Origin: Paraburkholderia phytofirmans PsJN
GTDB lineage: Bacteria; Pseudomonadota; Gammaproteobacteria; Burkholderiales; Burkholderiaceae
DNA: 64,000 nucleotides
NCBI RefSeq assembly: GCF_000020125.1
Contig: NC_010676.1
Location: forward strand, 1,488,001 to 1,552,000
Direction of reading: 5' to 3'
In this document: piece by piece, positions 34,856 through 43,645 of the stretch
How the letters are laid out: the number at the start of each line of letters is the position of its first letter
How positions within the stretch are numbered: the first letter of the stretch is position 1
Made by a program: the position numbers and the translations under genes
The notes under the pieces: model-generated
Seen by the model: only the letters and a program-made list of their open reading frames with translations
Database searches by the model: none
What the model was told of the DNA's origin: nothing

Positions 34856-35941
34856 ATGAAATCTGTGCTTAAGGCATTGGGCGTCGTCGTGGGCGGCGCG
34901 GCATTGGTGAGTCTTGTCGCGTCGTGCGGCGGTTCCGATTCGGTCAACAACCAATCGTTTACGTCGACGGCACTCGTATCGGACGGCGCCGTCGCTGCGG
35001 CGCACACGGACCCTAATCTGAAGAACGCATGGGGCGTTGCGTTCAATCCAAAAGGTTTCGTCTGGGTGGCCGATAACGCTACCTCGCTGGCAACGCTTTA
35101 TGACGGCAACGGCACGCCGCAATCGCTTGTCGTCAGCATTCCGAACGGAATCAACGGACCGGCGAATCCGACCGGCATCGTGTTCAACGGCACGACGGAT
35201 TTCGTCGTGACTCAGGGCGCCAAATCCGGCGTGGGCGCCTTTATCTTTGCCGGCGAAGGCGGCACGATCACCGCGTGGGCGCCGGCGGTCGGGCCCACCA
35301 ACGCGTTCGTCGTGTTCGACAGCGGCAGCGCCGCCGCGGTCTACAAGGGCCTCGCGCTGGCCAGCAACGGCGGCGCCAACTTCCTCTACGCCGCCGACTT
35401 TCACAACAACAGAATCGACGTCTTCGACAAGAGCTTCGTGAAGGTCTCGACGCCCGGCAAGTTCCAGGACGCGTCGCTCCCGGCGGGCTTTGCGCCGTTC
35501 GGCATTCAGGCGATCGGCACAAAACTCTTCGTGACGTACGCGAAGCAGGACGCGGCGGCGCACGACAACGTCGACGGCCCCGGCCTCGGCTTCGTGGATG
35601 TCTATGACGCGGCGGGCAACCTGTTGCAGCGTTTCGCCTCGGGGGGCGTGCTGAATGCGCCGTGGGGCATCGCGCAAGCGCCGGCCAATTTTGGACGCTT
35701 CAGTGGCGACGTGCTGATCGGCAATTTCGGTGACGGCACGATCAACGCCTTCGATCCGGCGAGCGGCCGGTCTCTCGGCGCCATCAACTTGCCCGACAAC
35801 ACGTCGTTCGTGCAGCACGGCCTGTGGGGGATCGCTTTCGGCAATGGGCTCAGCAATCAGCCGGTCAACACGCTGTTTTTCGCAGCCGGGCCGAATGACG
35901 AAGCGAACGGCGTATATGGACGCATCGACGTGAAAATGTGA
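34856..35941 (+). CDS. TIGR03118-type beta-propeller lipoprotein
   Basis: 361 residues. The signal peptide ends in a lipobox-like VASC at about residues 21-24, so it is a likely lipoprotein. The rest has repeated propeller-like units: LKNAWGVAFNPKGFVWVADN, PTGIVFNG, FLYAADFHNNRIDVFD, GFAPFGIQAIG, LNAPWGIAQAP and QHGLWGIAFGNG. This matches the TIGR03118 family of secreted proteins of unknown function. No enzyme motif is apparent. It stands alone, converging on a glycosyltransferase gene. Confidence 0.85.
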   Translation: MKSVLKALGVVVGGAALVSLVASCGGSDSVNNQSFTSTALVSDGAVAAAHTDPNLKNAWGVAFNPKGFVWVADNATSLATLYDGNGTPQSLVVSIPNGINGPANPTGIVFNGTTDFVVTQGAKSGVGAFIFAGEGGTITAWAPAVGPTNAFVVFDSGSAAAVYKGLALASNGGANFLYAADFHNNRIDVFDKSFVKVSTPGKFQDASLPAGFAPFGIQAIGTKLFVTYAKQDAAAHDNVDGPGLGFVDVYDAAGNLLQRFASGGVLNAPWGIAQAPANFGRFSGDVLIGNFGDGTINAFDPASGRSLGAINLPDNTSFVQHGLWGIAFGNGLSNQPVNTLFFAAGPNDEANGVYGRIDVKM

Positions 35942-35967
35942 CCGGCGAACGGGCGCTGCGAGCGCTC

Positions 35968-35998
35968 GCCGCCGTGCGAAAGTGACTGGCACGGCGGC
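35968..35998. terminator. Hairpin between convergent genes, possible bidirectional terminator
   Basis: Perfect 10-bp stem GCCGCCGTGC (35968-35977) and GCACGGCGGC (35989-35998) with an 11-base loop, placed between the stops of two convergent genes. No clear U-run on either side, so the terminator call is tentative. Confidence 0.5.
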
Positions 35999-36002
35999 CT
36001 CT

Positions 36003-36962
36003 TCACGCCGTGCAGCGCATGCGCGCCGCGAGCCGCTCCACGTTCAGCATCCTTACGATCCGCTTGAGCGCGTGACGCACGCGGCCGCGCAAATGCGCCG
36101 CGCGCATGGTGCGCCAGAAGCGGTCCGGCGCGAAGTCGTCGAAACGCGCTTCTTTTTCGAGCAGTGCCTTGCCGCCGGGCAAATGCACGAACGAACAGCA
36201 GCGGAACCAGCGCAAATCCCGATAGTTGTTGCCGGCCCAATGGCGTCCCACAGCCTGATACGCTCCGACTTCGATCAGCACTTGTCCTTCGTCACTGAGC
36301 GCATTGAGCGCGGCTGAGATGAACGCTTCGTCGCCGTGATGCCTCAGACGCTCGCTTTCGCTGAGATAGCGTGCGTAACTGGCGCGCGCGCGCGGCACCA
36401 GCCGGCGCAACGCGGCGGGTGTCGCGATCAGAAATTCGCCGCCGTACCAGCGCGGATTCATCAGGCGCCGTTCCGCGACGATTTCCAGATCCGCGACCAC
36501 GCGCTCGCTGCCGTACGCCGGAAATACCTGATCCGAAATATCGAAGACACCGAGACCGGCTTGCGCGCATCGTTCGATCAGATCGGGATCGAGCGGCAGC
36601 AGCGCCACCATGTCGGCGTCGAGCAGCAACATCATCGTGTCGGCGGGCAAGCTCTCCGCCACCTGGTCCATCAGGTCGAGTTTGAAATGCGCGGCGTAGA
36701 ACGGCGTGTTCTTCGGCAACTCGATCGTCGCGGTAAGCAACGTCACCGCCGGGCGATTCTCCGCCGGCATACCCGCGAGCCGGCGCGCGACCTGCTCCGG
36801 CGCGTTGGTCATGATCGTCAAGGTCGGCAGGCCCACGCGCCGCAAGCTGTTATTCAGGCAGATCGCCTGACTCACATACGAGAGCGGATCGCGATTCGTC
36901 GAGTTGGGACCCGGCTTCGCATCGACATCGACATAAACGAGAGTGCACGGAAAAAGATTCAC
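36003..36962 (-). CDS. Glycosyltransferase-like protein with DxD motif (GT8-like fold)
   Basis: 319 residues from GTG 36962, chosen because GAGGAG lies four bases upstream; the open frame continues further but codes poorly. The core fits a GT-A fold: LVYVDVDAKPGPNST at the start, NSLRRVGLPTLTIMTN, TPFYAAHFKLDLMDQ and the nucleotide/metal-binding LLLDADMVALLPLD (DAD motif). GDEAFISAALN lies near residue 235. Donor and acceptor are unknown. It may be controlled with the sigma-54 activator gene located upstream on the same strand, but the 441-bp gap argues for its own promoter. Confidence 0.7.
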   Translation of the reverse strand: MNLFPCTLVYVDVDAKPGPNSTNRDPLSYVSQAICLNNSLRRVGLPTLTIMTNAPEQVARRLAGMPAENRPAVTLLTATIELPKNTPFYAAHFKLDLMDQVAESLPADTMMLLLDADMVALLPLDPDLIERCAQAGLGVFDISDQVFPAYGSERVVADLEIVAERRLMNPRWYGGEFLIATPAALRRLVPRARASYARYLSESERLRHHGDEAFISAALNALSDEGQVLIEVGAYQAVGRHWAGNNYRDLRWFRCCSFVHLPGGKALLEKEARFDDFAPDRFWRTMRAAHLRGRVRHALKRIVRMLNVERLAARMRCTA

Positions 36963-37403
36963 GTTGCTCCTCAGCACGCGTGAGCGACGGACCGCCTTTT
37001 GAGCGATGCCGTGATTGTCGGAGGTTGATCCACATGTTCTTGCCTGAGGCGCGGTAGCACCTGCAAGCTGCGCGACGTATGAAAATCGCGAATCGTGCCG
37101 TCGCGGCGTCACAGTCGAGCCGGGCACGCTGATCTGCGGCGATGGAGTTGGATGAACCGGGGCGCAGGCATCAGGGTTGGTCTATCGTTTCACGTCCTTG
37201 CATTGCCTTTCCGCCAAAACGCAGAGAGATTGACGTGACGCTATCGCAAGCTAATGCGAACCAATGGGCATCGCGCAATAATTGCGGATTCGTTTCGGAG
37301 TGTCGCGAATAACTTACCCGTTGCAAGCTGTCGATGCGCTTGCGATTGACAGACACTTCATTTGCATGCCCGCGCGTTCGCAACTTTGCGACAGACGAAC
37401 GCG
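36963..37403. promoter_or_regulatory. 441-bp gap between sigma-54 activator and glycosyltransferase genes
   Basis: Non-coding by inspection. It is AT-richer between 37190 and 37380. A 13-bp palindrome CGCAAT-A-ATTGCG lies at 37274-37286 and could be an operator. I searched for a -24/-12 sigma-54 promoter by eye and found none with the correct GG-N10-GC spacing. Confidence 0.4.
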
Positions 37404-38768
37404 CTATTCCGCCGCGTCCGGTTCGTCTCCGTATCGCATGCCATGTGAAGTGAGCAGACGGTAAAGCGTGGTGCGCGAGATGCTGAGTTCGCGCGCGGCG
37501 TCGCCGGGGCGGCCGCGATGGCGTAGAAGTGCGAGTTCGATTGCCTGGCGTTCGGCGGTTTCGCGCGCCCGCGCGAGTGTGATGGGCACGGCCGTGACAT
37601 AGCTCGACAGTTCGAGGTCCTCGGCGGTGATGGTGCGAGTCTCCGACATCACGATCGCGCGCCGAACGCGGTTGATCAACTCCCGCACATTGCCCGGCCA
37701 GTCGTATCGATGCATCGCGGCGATCGCGTCCGGCGCGAAGCCGTAGAGGCGGCGGCTCGCGTCCGTGCGGTAGCGCTCCAACGTGTAGAGCGCGAGCAGT
37801 TCGATGTCCTTGCCGCGCGCGCGCAGCGGCGGTTCGTCGATCCTCAGCACGCACAGGCGGTGGTACAGGTCCGCGCGAAAGCGGCCGTCTTCGATCGCGG
37901 CTTCCATATCGACGTGAGTCGCGGAGATGATGCGCACGTCCACATCGATCGAACCGTCGCCACCCAGCCGGCTGATGGTGCTCTCCTGCAGAAAGCGCAG
38001 CAGGCTCGCCTGACTCTCGAACGGCAGATCGCCGATTTCGTCGAGAAACAGCGTGCCGCCATTCGCCGCTTCGACGCGACCGACCCGGCGCTGATTCGCA
38101 CCGGTGAATGCACCGCGCTCGTAGCCGAACAATTCGGATTGCAGCAGTTGCGCGGGAATCGCGCCGCAATTGATGGCGACGAACGGCGCGTCGCGGCGAG
38201 GCGAACGCGCGTGAATCGCTGCCGCGGTCAGTTCCTTGCCGGTGCCGGATTCGCCGGAAATGAAAACGGGCGCATTGGTCGTCGCAACTTTGCGGACCGC
38301 GCGGAACAGCGCGTACATGGCATCGCACGTACCGATCATCTGGCCTTCGGCGGTGGACGTGTCGAGACAGGCGGGCTCGCCGAGTGAAATCATGCCGCAG
38401 GCGTGGCCTACGGTGTCGACGATCCGCTCATTCGCAGCGGGGAGCGTCACGTAGTCGAAGCAGTAGTCGCGCACCAGGCGGCGCGGGATCGCGTCGTCGA
38501 GGTGCGTGGCGGCCGCCATCGCCACCCAGCCGATGTTCGGCATGGCGAGACAGGTTTCCAGCGCGGCGGCCTCGCCTGGCTCGAACACGCTGGACAGATC
38601 GACGAGACCGCCCGCCAGCGAGCCGCCTTGCGCGAATTGCCGGACTTCACGCACCGAGCCGACGACCTCGACGTCCCACTCGCGCTCCCGAAAGCTCGCC
38701 AGCAATCCTGGCGCGGGATCGCGCGTGAAGTAGATGACGCGTCGCGTAATGGCCTTGGTTTTCTGCAT
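37404..38768 (-). CDS. Sigma-54-dependent transcriptional activator, VpsR/FleQ-like
   Basis: 454 residues from ATG 38768; GTG 38795 is an alternative. Residues 1-135 are a degenerate receiver-like domain (RVIYFTRDPAPGLLASF) similar to the N-domain of VpsR-type regulators. The AAA+ domain (about 140-375) has Walker A GESGTGKE, the sigma-54 contact loop GAFTGA and Walker B GGTLFLDEIGDLP. The C-terminal Fis-type helix-turn-helix contains GDAARELSISRTTLYRLLTSHG. VpsR and related proteins sense cyclic di-GMP and drive exopolysaccharide genes; that role is only a family-level guess here, although a glycosyltransferase gene follows. Confidence 0.9.
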   Translation of the reverse strand: MQKTKAITRRVIYFTRDPAPGLLASFREREWDVEVVGSVREVRQFAQGGSLAGGLVDLSSVFEPGEAAALETCLAMPNIGWVAMAAATHLDDAIPRRLVRDYCFDYVTLPAANERIVDTVGHACGMISLGEPACLDTSTAEGQMIGTCDAMYALFRAVRKVATTNAPVFISGESGTGKELTAAAIHARSPRRDAPFVAINCGAIPAQLLQSELFGYERGAFTGANQRRVGRVEAANGGTLFLDEIGDLPFESQASLLRFLQESTISRLGGDGSIDVDVRIISATHVDMEAAIEDGRFRADLYHRLCVLRIDEPPLRARGKDIELLALYTLERYRTDASRRLYGFAPDAIAAMHRYDWPGNVRELINRVRRAIVMSETRTITAEDLELSSYVTAVPITLARARETAERQAIELALLRHRGRPGDAARELSISRTTLYRLLTSHGMRYGDEPDAAE

Positions 38769-39037
38769 CGTCGTTTCTTGTTTGTCCCTCAGCACCTGCC
38801 CTGAACCGTATTGCGAAGAGACGCTTCGTCACTGCCGTGTTCCGGTGAATCCGTGCGACCTTCAAATCATACGTGCTGGCGTAAGGACGGCGGCACAGTC
38901 TGACCAAATTTAACGGTTCAAGAGCAGCCGCCGTTTATACGATTTGTTGTCTAGCCAAATCGGGGTATTCGTACAGATGTCCGCATGGGGCGTCGGTTCT
39001 AACGCGGTCTGCTGCAGCATCGCGGCCGCGTTTTTGA

Positions 39038-40201
39038 CTAGCGCCGCTGCTGCCGCAGCGGCCGGAAGAACTGGCGAATTTCCCCGGCGAGCAGATCGGG
39101 TTTTTCCATTGCAGCGAAATGTCCGCCGCCCGGCATGTCGGCCCACTGCACGACGTCGAACGTTCTTTCGAGCCAACTGCGCGGCGGGTGATTGATCTCC
39201 TTCGGAAAATGCGCGAAACCGACAGGCGGCGTGACGCGTTGACCTTCCGCGAAACGCATCGGCTGCAAGCCGTTTTCCCAGTACATCTGGATCGCCGGGC
39301 CGATGCACTGCGTGTACCAGTAGAGCGAGATGTTGGTGAGCAGATCGTCTTTCGAAAACACACGCTCCACGTCGCCTTCGCAATCGCTCCATGCGCGAAA
39401 CTTCTCACCGATCCATGCAGCGAGTCCCACCGGCGAATCGTTAAGCGACGCAGCGAGCGTTTGCGGCTTGGTGCTGTGCATGTGCGCGTAGCCGCCCTCC
39501 TTCGCGGCCCACTCGTTTTTCTCGCGCAAGAAATTTTCTTCGGCTGGCGTAAGCGGCTTTTGCGCCGCGCCGATGGCCGGCTCATACGAGCTTGGCAGGA
39601 AGTTGAGATGAATGCCGTCGACGGCTTGCGGATGCCGCGCGGCGAGCGCGATCGACACGCCCGCGCCGAGATCGCCGCCTTGCGCGCCGAAGCGCTCATA
39701 GCCGAGGCCTCGCATCAGCGAGGCCCACAAATCGGCCACTTGCCACGCGGATGTGCCGGGTTGCACGGGCGCCTGCGAAAACGCGAAGCCGGGCAGCGAC
39801 GGCACGACGACATCGAAGGCATCGGCAGGATCGCCGCCGGACGCGGCCGGGTCGCATAAGCGGTCGAGCAGCGCATGAAATTCGAAGAACGAGCCGGGCC
39901 AGCCATGGGTGATCACAAGCGGATACGGTGCGGGCCCCGCACCGCGCCGATGGACGAAATGCACGCGCTGCCCTTGCACATCGGCGAGAAATTGTGGCTG
40001 CCGATTCAAGCCGCGCTCGGCCGCGCGCCAGTCGAAACGCTCGGCCCAGTACTCAGCGAGTTCGCGCAGCCATGTGGCATCGGCGCCCTGTTGCCAGGCC
40101 GGTGACGGCGTCGCCGGCGCCCATCGGGTCGCGCGAATACGCCGGCGAAGATCCTCGATCTCGCGATCGTCGATTGCAATCTGAAATGCTTGTATCTGCA
40201 T
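39038..40201 (-). CDS. Epoxide hydrolase-family alpha/beta hydrolase
   Basis: 387 residues. An N-terminal epoxide hydrolase (EHN) domain (1-105) begins with [22 protein letters not shown]. The alpha/beta hydrolase part has the oxyanion motif HGWPGSF, the nucleophile Asp in GAQGGDLGAG and the catalytic His in MPGGGHFAAMEKPD. This matches the microsomal-type epoxide hydrolases of bacteria, which open epoxides to diols. The substrate is unknown. It stands alone, divergent from the CidA/LrgB pair. Confidence 0.92.
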   Translation of the reverse strand: MQIQAFQIAIDDREIEDLRRRIRATRWAPATPSPAWQQGADATWLRELAEYWAERFDWRAAERGLNRQPQFLADVQGQRVHFVHRRGAGPAPYPLVITHGWPGSFFEFHALLDRLCDPAASGGDPADAFDVVVPSLPGFAFSQAPVQPGTSAWQVADLWASLMRGLGYERFGAQGGDLGAGVSIALAARHPQAVDGIHLNFLPSSYEPAIGAAQKPLTPAEENFLREKNEWAAKEGGYAHMHSTKPQTLAASLNDSPVGLAAWIGEKFRAWSDCEGDVERVFSKDDLLTNISLYWYTQCIGPAIQMYWENGLQPMRFAEGQRVTPPVGFAHFPKEINHPPRSWLERTFDVVQWADMPGGGHFAAMEKPDLLAGEIRQFFRPLRQQRR

Positions 40202-40348
40202 GGCAACTCGCCTGGGACGGTGTGTTGGTTGACGTGCGCATCTACCTCAAACAGCAAAGGCCGCGCCTTGCTCAGGCAGCGAGGCTGCACAAGGCAATCC
40301 TCATGGTACACAATGGCGCATTTTCCGTTTCGCGTTCCGGAGACTGCC

Positions 40349-40720
40349 ATGCTTCAAGCGCTCGCCGTCCTGCTCATTTTTCAGTGCCTGGGCGAAGGTG
40401 TGTCGTACGTGTTCCATTTGCCTGTGCCGGGTCCGGTGATCGGCATGCTGCTGTTGTTCGGCTTCCTCATGCTGCGCCCACAAACCACCGATGCTATCGA
40501 GCCGACCGCGCTCGAATTGCTCCGCCACCTGTCCTTGCTATTCGTTCCAGCGGGCGTCGGCATCATGGTGTCGGCAAGCCGGATTCGCGGCGACGCCGTC
40601 GCGGTGATCGTCTCCATTGCGGTCAGCACGACGCTCGCGATTGCGGTGGCAGCGCTCGTCACGCGCGCGTTGATGCGCCGCCAGCGCCGTGAGCCCTCCG
40701 CGACAGAGTCCGCATCATGA
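40349..40720 (+). CDS. CidA/LrgA-family membrane protein
   Basis: 123 residues from ATG 40349 with GGAG seven bases upstream. Four transmembrane helices; the family signature HLPVPGPVIGMLLLFGFLML and FVPAGVGIMV are present. CidA/LrgA proteins resemble holins and modulate murein hydrolase activity or export of small metabolites; in Gram-negatives the role is not settled. Its stop overlaps the start of the LrgB gene (ATGA 40717-40720), so the two act as a pair. Confidence 0.92.
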   Translation: MLQALAVLLIFQCLGEGVSYVFHLPVPGPVIGMLLLFGFLMLRPQTTDAIEPTALELLRHLSLLFVPAGVGIMVSASRIRGDAVAVIVSIAVSTTLAIAVAALVTRALMRRQRREPSATESAS

Positions 40721-41457
40721 CCGCCATTCCGAAGCTCGGCGCGATCTGGGTGTATCTCGCCGCGAGTCCCTTGCTCGGGTTGACGATTACGCTGATCGCC
40801 TACCTCATTGCCCAGACGATCTATGCGAAGGCGCGCTTCAATCCGCTTGCCAATCCCGTGCTGATCGCGGTGGCGCTGCTGGTCCTGCTGCTCGAGATCA
40901 CCGGCACACCGTATGCGACGTACTTTGAAGGCGCGCAATTCGTTCACTTTCTGCTGGGCCCCGCGACCGTGGCGCTCGCACTGCCGCTTTACCGGCAGTG
41001 GCCGAAGCTGCGCCGCTCCGCGTTGCCGCTGATCGGCGGGCTGGTGGCGGGATCGTTGACGGCCATCGTTTCGGCGGTCGGCGTGGCGGCGCTGTTCGGC
41101 GCGTCGCATCAAACGCTTGCGTCGCTCGCACCCAAATCCGCGACCACGCCGATCGCGATGGCGGTCGCTTCCGAGATCGGCGGCATTCCGTCCTTGACCG
41201 CCGTGCTCGTCATTTCGACCGGCGTATTCGGCGCCGTGTTCGCGCGTACGATTCTCAACGCGCTGCGCATCGCCGAACCCGAGGTGCGCGGTTTCGCGCT
41301 GGGCATTGCGTCACATGGCATCGGCACAGCGCGCGCTTTTCAGGTGAGCGAGGAAATGGGCGCGTTCGCCGGCCTCGGCATGGGCCTGAACGGCGTGTTC
41401 ACCGCGTTCGTCGTACCGGTGTTGATGCCGCTCGCGGCGCGCTGGCTGACGGGCTGA
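40717..41457 (+). CDS. LrgB/CidB-family membrane protein
   Basis: 246 residues with about seven transmembrane helices. LGPATVALALPLYRQW and LAPKSATTPIAMAVASEIGGIPSLTA, the family's most conserved stretch, are intact; GIASHGIGTARAFQ follows. LrgB pairs with LrgA/CidA; plant homologs (PLGG1) export glycolate, so small-acid transport is possible. It is translationally coupled to the CidA-like gene through a four-base overlap. Confidence 0.92.
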   Translation: MTAIPKLGAIWVYLAASPLLGLTITLIAYLIAQTIYAKARFNPLANPVLIAVALLVLLLEITGTPYATYFEGAQFVHFLLGPATVALALPLYRQWPKLRRSALPLIGGLVAGSLTAIVSAVGVAALFGASHQTLASLAPKSATTPIAMAVASEIGGIPSLTAVLVISTGVFGAVFARTILNALRIAEPEVRGFALGIASHGIGTARAFQVSEEMGAFAGLGMGLNGVFTAFVVPVLMPLAARWLTG

Positions 41458-41514
41458 ACGATGGCTGGATAATGATGCATACCTTCCCCTACCCACCCAA
41501 AGGAGTTAGCCGCG

Positions 41515-42294
41515 ATGCCCGCCTATGAATCCAAAGTGCCGCGAGTCCTGTTGACGAACGACGACGGTATCGACGCGCCCGGCCTCGCCGTACTCGAAGC
41601 AGTGGCCGCCGAGCTCGCGCACGAAGTCTGGGTCGTCGCGCCCGAGCACGATCAGAGCGGCACGTCGCATTCGATCAGCCTGCATTCGCCGTTGCGTGTA
41701 AGCCGCCAGGGCGAGCGGCGTTTCGGCGTGGCCGGCACGCCCGGCGATTGCGTCGTGATGGGCGTGCGCCATCTGATGCGCGACACGCCGCCCACGCTGA
41801 TTCTTTCCGGCATCAATCGCGGCGGCAATCTCGGTGTGGAAACGATGTTTTCGGGCACGGTCGGCGCTGCCATGACGGGGCTGCTGCTCGGCTTGCCGTC
41901 GTTTGCGCTGAGCCAGACCTTCAGCAATCGCGACAACGTGCGCTGGGACACCGCGCGCGCACTCGCGCCCGGCGTGATCCGTCAGTTGCTTGCCATCGAG
42001 CAGGCGGCGCCCACCTGCCTGAACATCAACTTTCCCGACGTCGACGCGGCGCTTGCCGGTCCGCTCACGCCGACTCGCCAGGGCGTTGGACTCGTCGAAG
42101 ATATCGACGTGTTGCCGCAAGTCGATCCGCGCGGCATGGCGTATCACTGGTTGCGCTTTCAACGCGGCGCGCGCGCGAACGATCCCGATAGCGAAACGGC
42201 CGTGGTGGCGTCGGGGCGCGTATCGGTCACGCCGCTCGCTTTCGATCGCACCGACGAGCCCACCTTCGCGCGGCTCGCGGCTTCGCTGAGTTAA
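41515..42294 (+). CDS. surE: 5'/3'-nucleotidase SurE
   Basis: 259 residues. The start motif RVLLTNDDGIDAPGL holds the paired metal-binding Asp residues, followed by VVAPEHDQSGTSHSISLHSPL (Ser and Asn/Asp ligands) and LILSGINRGGNLG (Asn ligand). SurE removes phosphate from nucleoside 5'- or 3'-monophosphates in stationary phase. It starts 57 bp after lrgB on the same strand, with AAAGGAG at 41499-41505. In many proteobacteria surE sits near pcm and rpoS; here it does not, so it may be a second copy. Confidence 0.92.
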   Translation: MPAYESKVPRVLLTNDDGIDAPGLAVLEAVAAELAHEVWVVAPEHDQSGTSHSISLHSPLRVSRQGERRFGVAGTPGDCVVMGVRHLMRDTPPTLILSGINRGGNLGVETMFSGTVGAAMTGLLLGLPSFALSQTFSNRDNVRWDTARALAPGVIRQLLAIEQAAPTCLNINFPDVDAALAGPLTPTRQGVGLVEDIDVLPQVDPRGMAYHWLRFQRGARANDPDSETAVVASGRVSVTPLAFDRTDEPTFARLAASLS

Positions 42295-42340
42295 ACCCGT
42301 GGCCTGAGCTTCCGCCAGGCGTCGGTCGGTTTGCGCGGCG

Positions 42341-43324
42341 TTACGGACGCGGCGCGCTGGTGAGACTCGGTGCCCCGCCCGGCCCCGCGGGGTCGGGATT
42401 GCCGAATGCGGGAAGGCTGCCGTTTTCCCGGGCGCGGACGATTTCCGCGCGCACCTGCGAGCGCGTTTTCGGGCCGTCGTCCGATCTCGTCACCGTGCCG
42501 CCGGAGGGCATGGACTGCACCAACGGCGGTGACGGTAGCGTGGCTTGCGTGGTCAGGTCGGCTTGGGGCTCCGTCGGTGCGATTGGAACCGTCGGCGGTT
42601 TTTGCGGCACTTGCTCGACCAGTGGAGGCGTCACGACGCCCGGCGCGCTGCTCGCGCTCTGCATCGCTTTCATCCCGGTCTGAATAGATGAAGGCTGCCT
42701 CGCCATAGCCGGTCCACCGCTAATCGGCGTTCTCGCGCTCGGCGCGCTATTGCTGTCGACGCGCGCTACCAGGTTGTCCAACGCCGTCTGACTCTTCGCA
42801 TAACTCGTCACGCGATTCGTCTCGCGATTTGCCTGCTCGCGGCCCACAGCGCGGCTTTCACGCGACCGGCCATGTTTCGCCGACGAAGACATCCGCACCG
42901 GCTTCGCAGCCGGTTGCTGCGCCTTGTCGACTCGCGCCGTGTTCACTGCACGCTGCTCGTTATCCGCGCGCGCCTGGACTTCCTTTTGCAACGCGCGCAC
43001 CTGATCGTCGTCCTGTTGAGCGGAAGGGACCGCGTCCAGTTGCGCCTGCGCGGCAGCAAGATCGTTGCGTTGCAGACTATTGCGCGCCGCCTGCAGGCTG
43101 CTGGCCGAAGCACCGCTCGAATCGTTGCGAGCAGTGACCGGACCGGATATGACCGCGCCGCTAATGGTGTCGCCGCGCGTGCGGTAAGCCGGCGTATCGC
43201 CTCGCGCGGAACCGAATTCGTCCGTCGACTGCCAGGGCTTGCCGGCTTGCGACACATACGCAGCGATTGCAACAGCGCCGACGACGAGACTTGTGAGAAC
43301 GATCTTCCTGGGTTCGCTATACAT
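42341..43324 (-). CDS. Membrane-anchored protein with C-terminal DUF4148-like motif
   Basis: 327 residues. An N-terminal hydrophobic segment (TSLVVGAVAIAAYVSQAG) acts as anchor or signal. Residues 70-120 are helical and Gln/Ala-rich (SLQAARNSLQRNDLAAAQAQLDAV), then comes a long disordered Ser/Pro/Thr region. Near the C-terminus, KTRSQVRAEIVRARENGSLPAFG matches the DUF4148 signature of Burkholderia secreted proteins. Function is unknown. The start has GGGAGA six bases upstream. It is solitary and convergent with surE. Confidence 0.8.
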   Translation of the reverse strand: MYSEPRKIVLTSLVVGAVAIAAYVSQAGKPWQSTDEFGSARGDTPAYRTRGDTISGAVISGPVTARNDSSGASASSLQAARNSLQRNDLAAAQAQLDAVPSAQQDDDQVRALQKEVQARADNEQRAVNTARVDKAQQPAAKPVRMSSSAKHGRSRESRAVGREQANRETNRVTSYAKSQTALDNLVARVDSNSAPSARTPISGGPAMARQPSSIQTGMKAMQSASSAPGVVTPPLVEQVPQKPPTVPIAPTEPQADLTTQATLPSPPLVQSMPSGGTVTRSDDGPKTRSQVRAEIVRARENGSLPAFGNPDPAGPGGAPSLTSAPRP

Positions 43325-43645
43325 GACGTCTCCCCCTTCAGTCGAGTTACATGCGCGTGCGCGGCTTCACAAACGTGCGCGGATTCATCAGAGGTTAGCG
43401 GCGAATGAGGCTGTTCGACGCCGCAGCGATGACCGCGCGCTCGTGCCGATCAAGTCACGTACGGAGGCGCACGCGAGCTGGATGCGCTCATTTTCTATTT
43501 ATATTCTTGGGGCGTCGAATCGTCGGATTGTGCATACCACGTTGGCCGAAAAAGCCAGTTCAACGTGTATTTATTCCCGACGATGGTTGGAACTACCAGG
43601 CAATCCGGCAAGACCGGAGCGTGCTCGCCAATTCACCACAGGTAT
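43325..43645. promoter_or_regulatory. 321-bp gap between DMT exporter and DUF4148-tailed gene
   Basis: Both flanking genes read leftward, so this holds the DUF4148-tailed gene's promoter and the exporter's 3' trailer. The sequence around 43480-43600 is AT-richer. No gene, hairpin or known site is evident. Confidence 0.4.

Noticed and set aside
36963..37403. Sigma-54 promoter for the glycosyltransferase gene
   Set aside because: The best GG...GC candidates have the wrong spacing (12 instead of 10 bases between).
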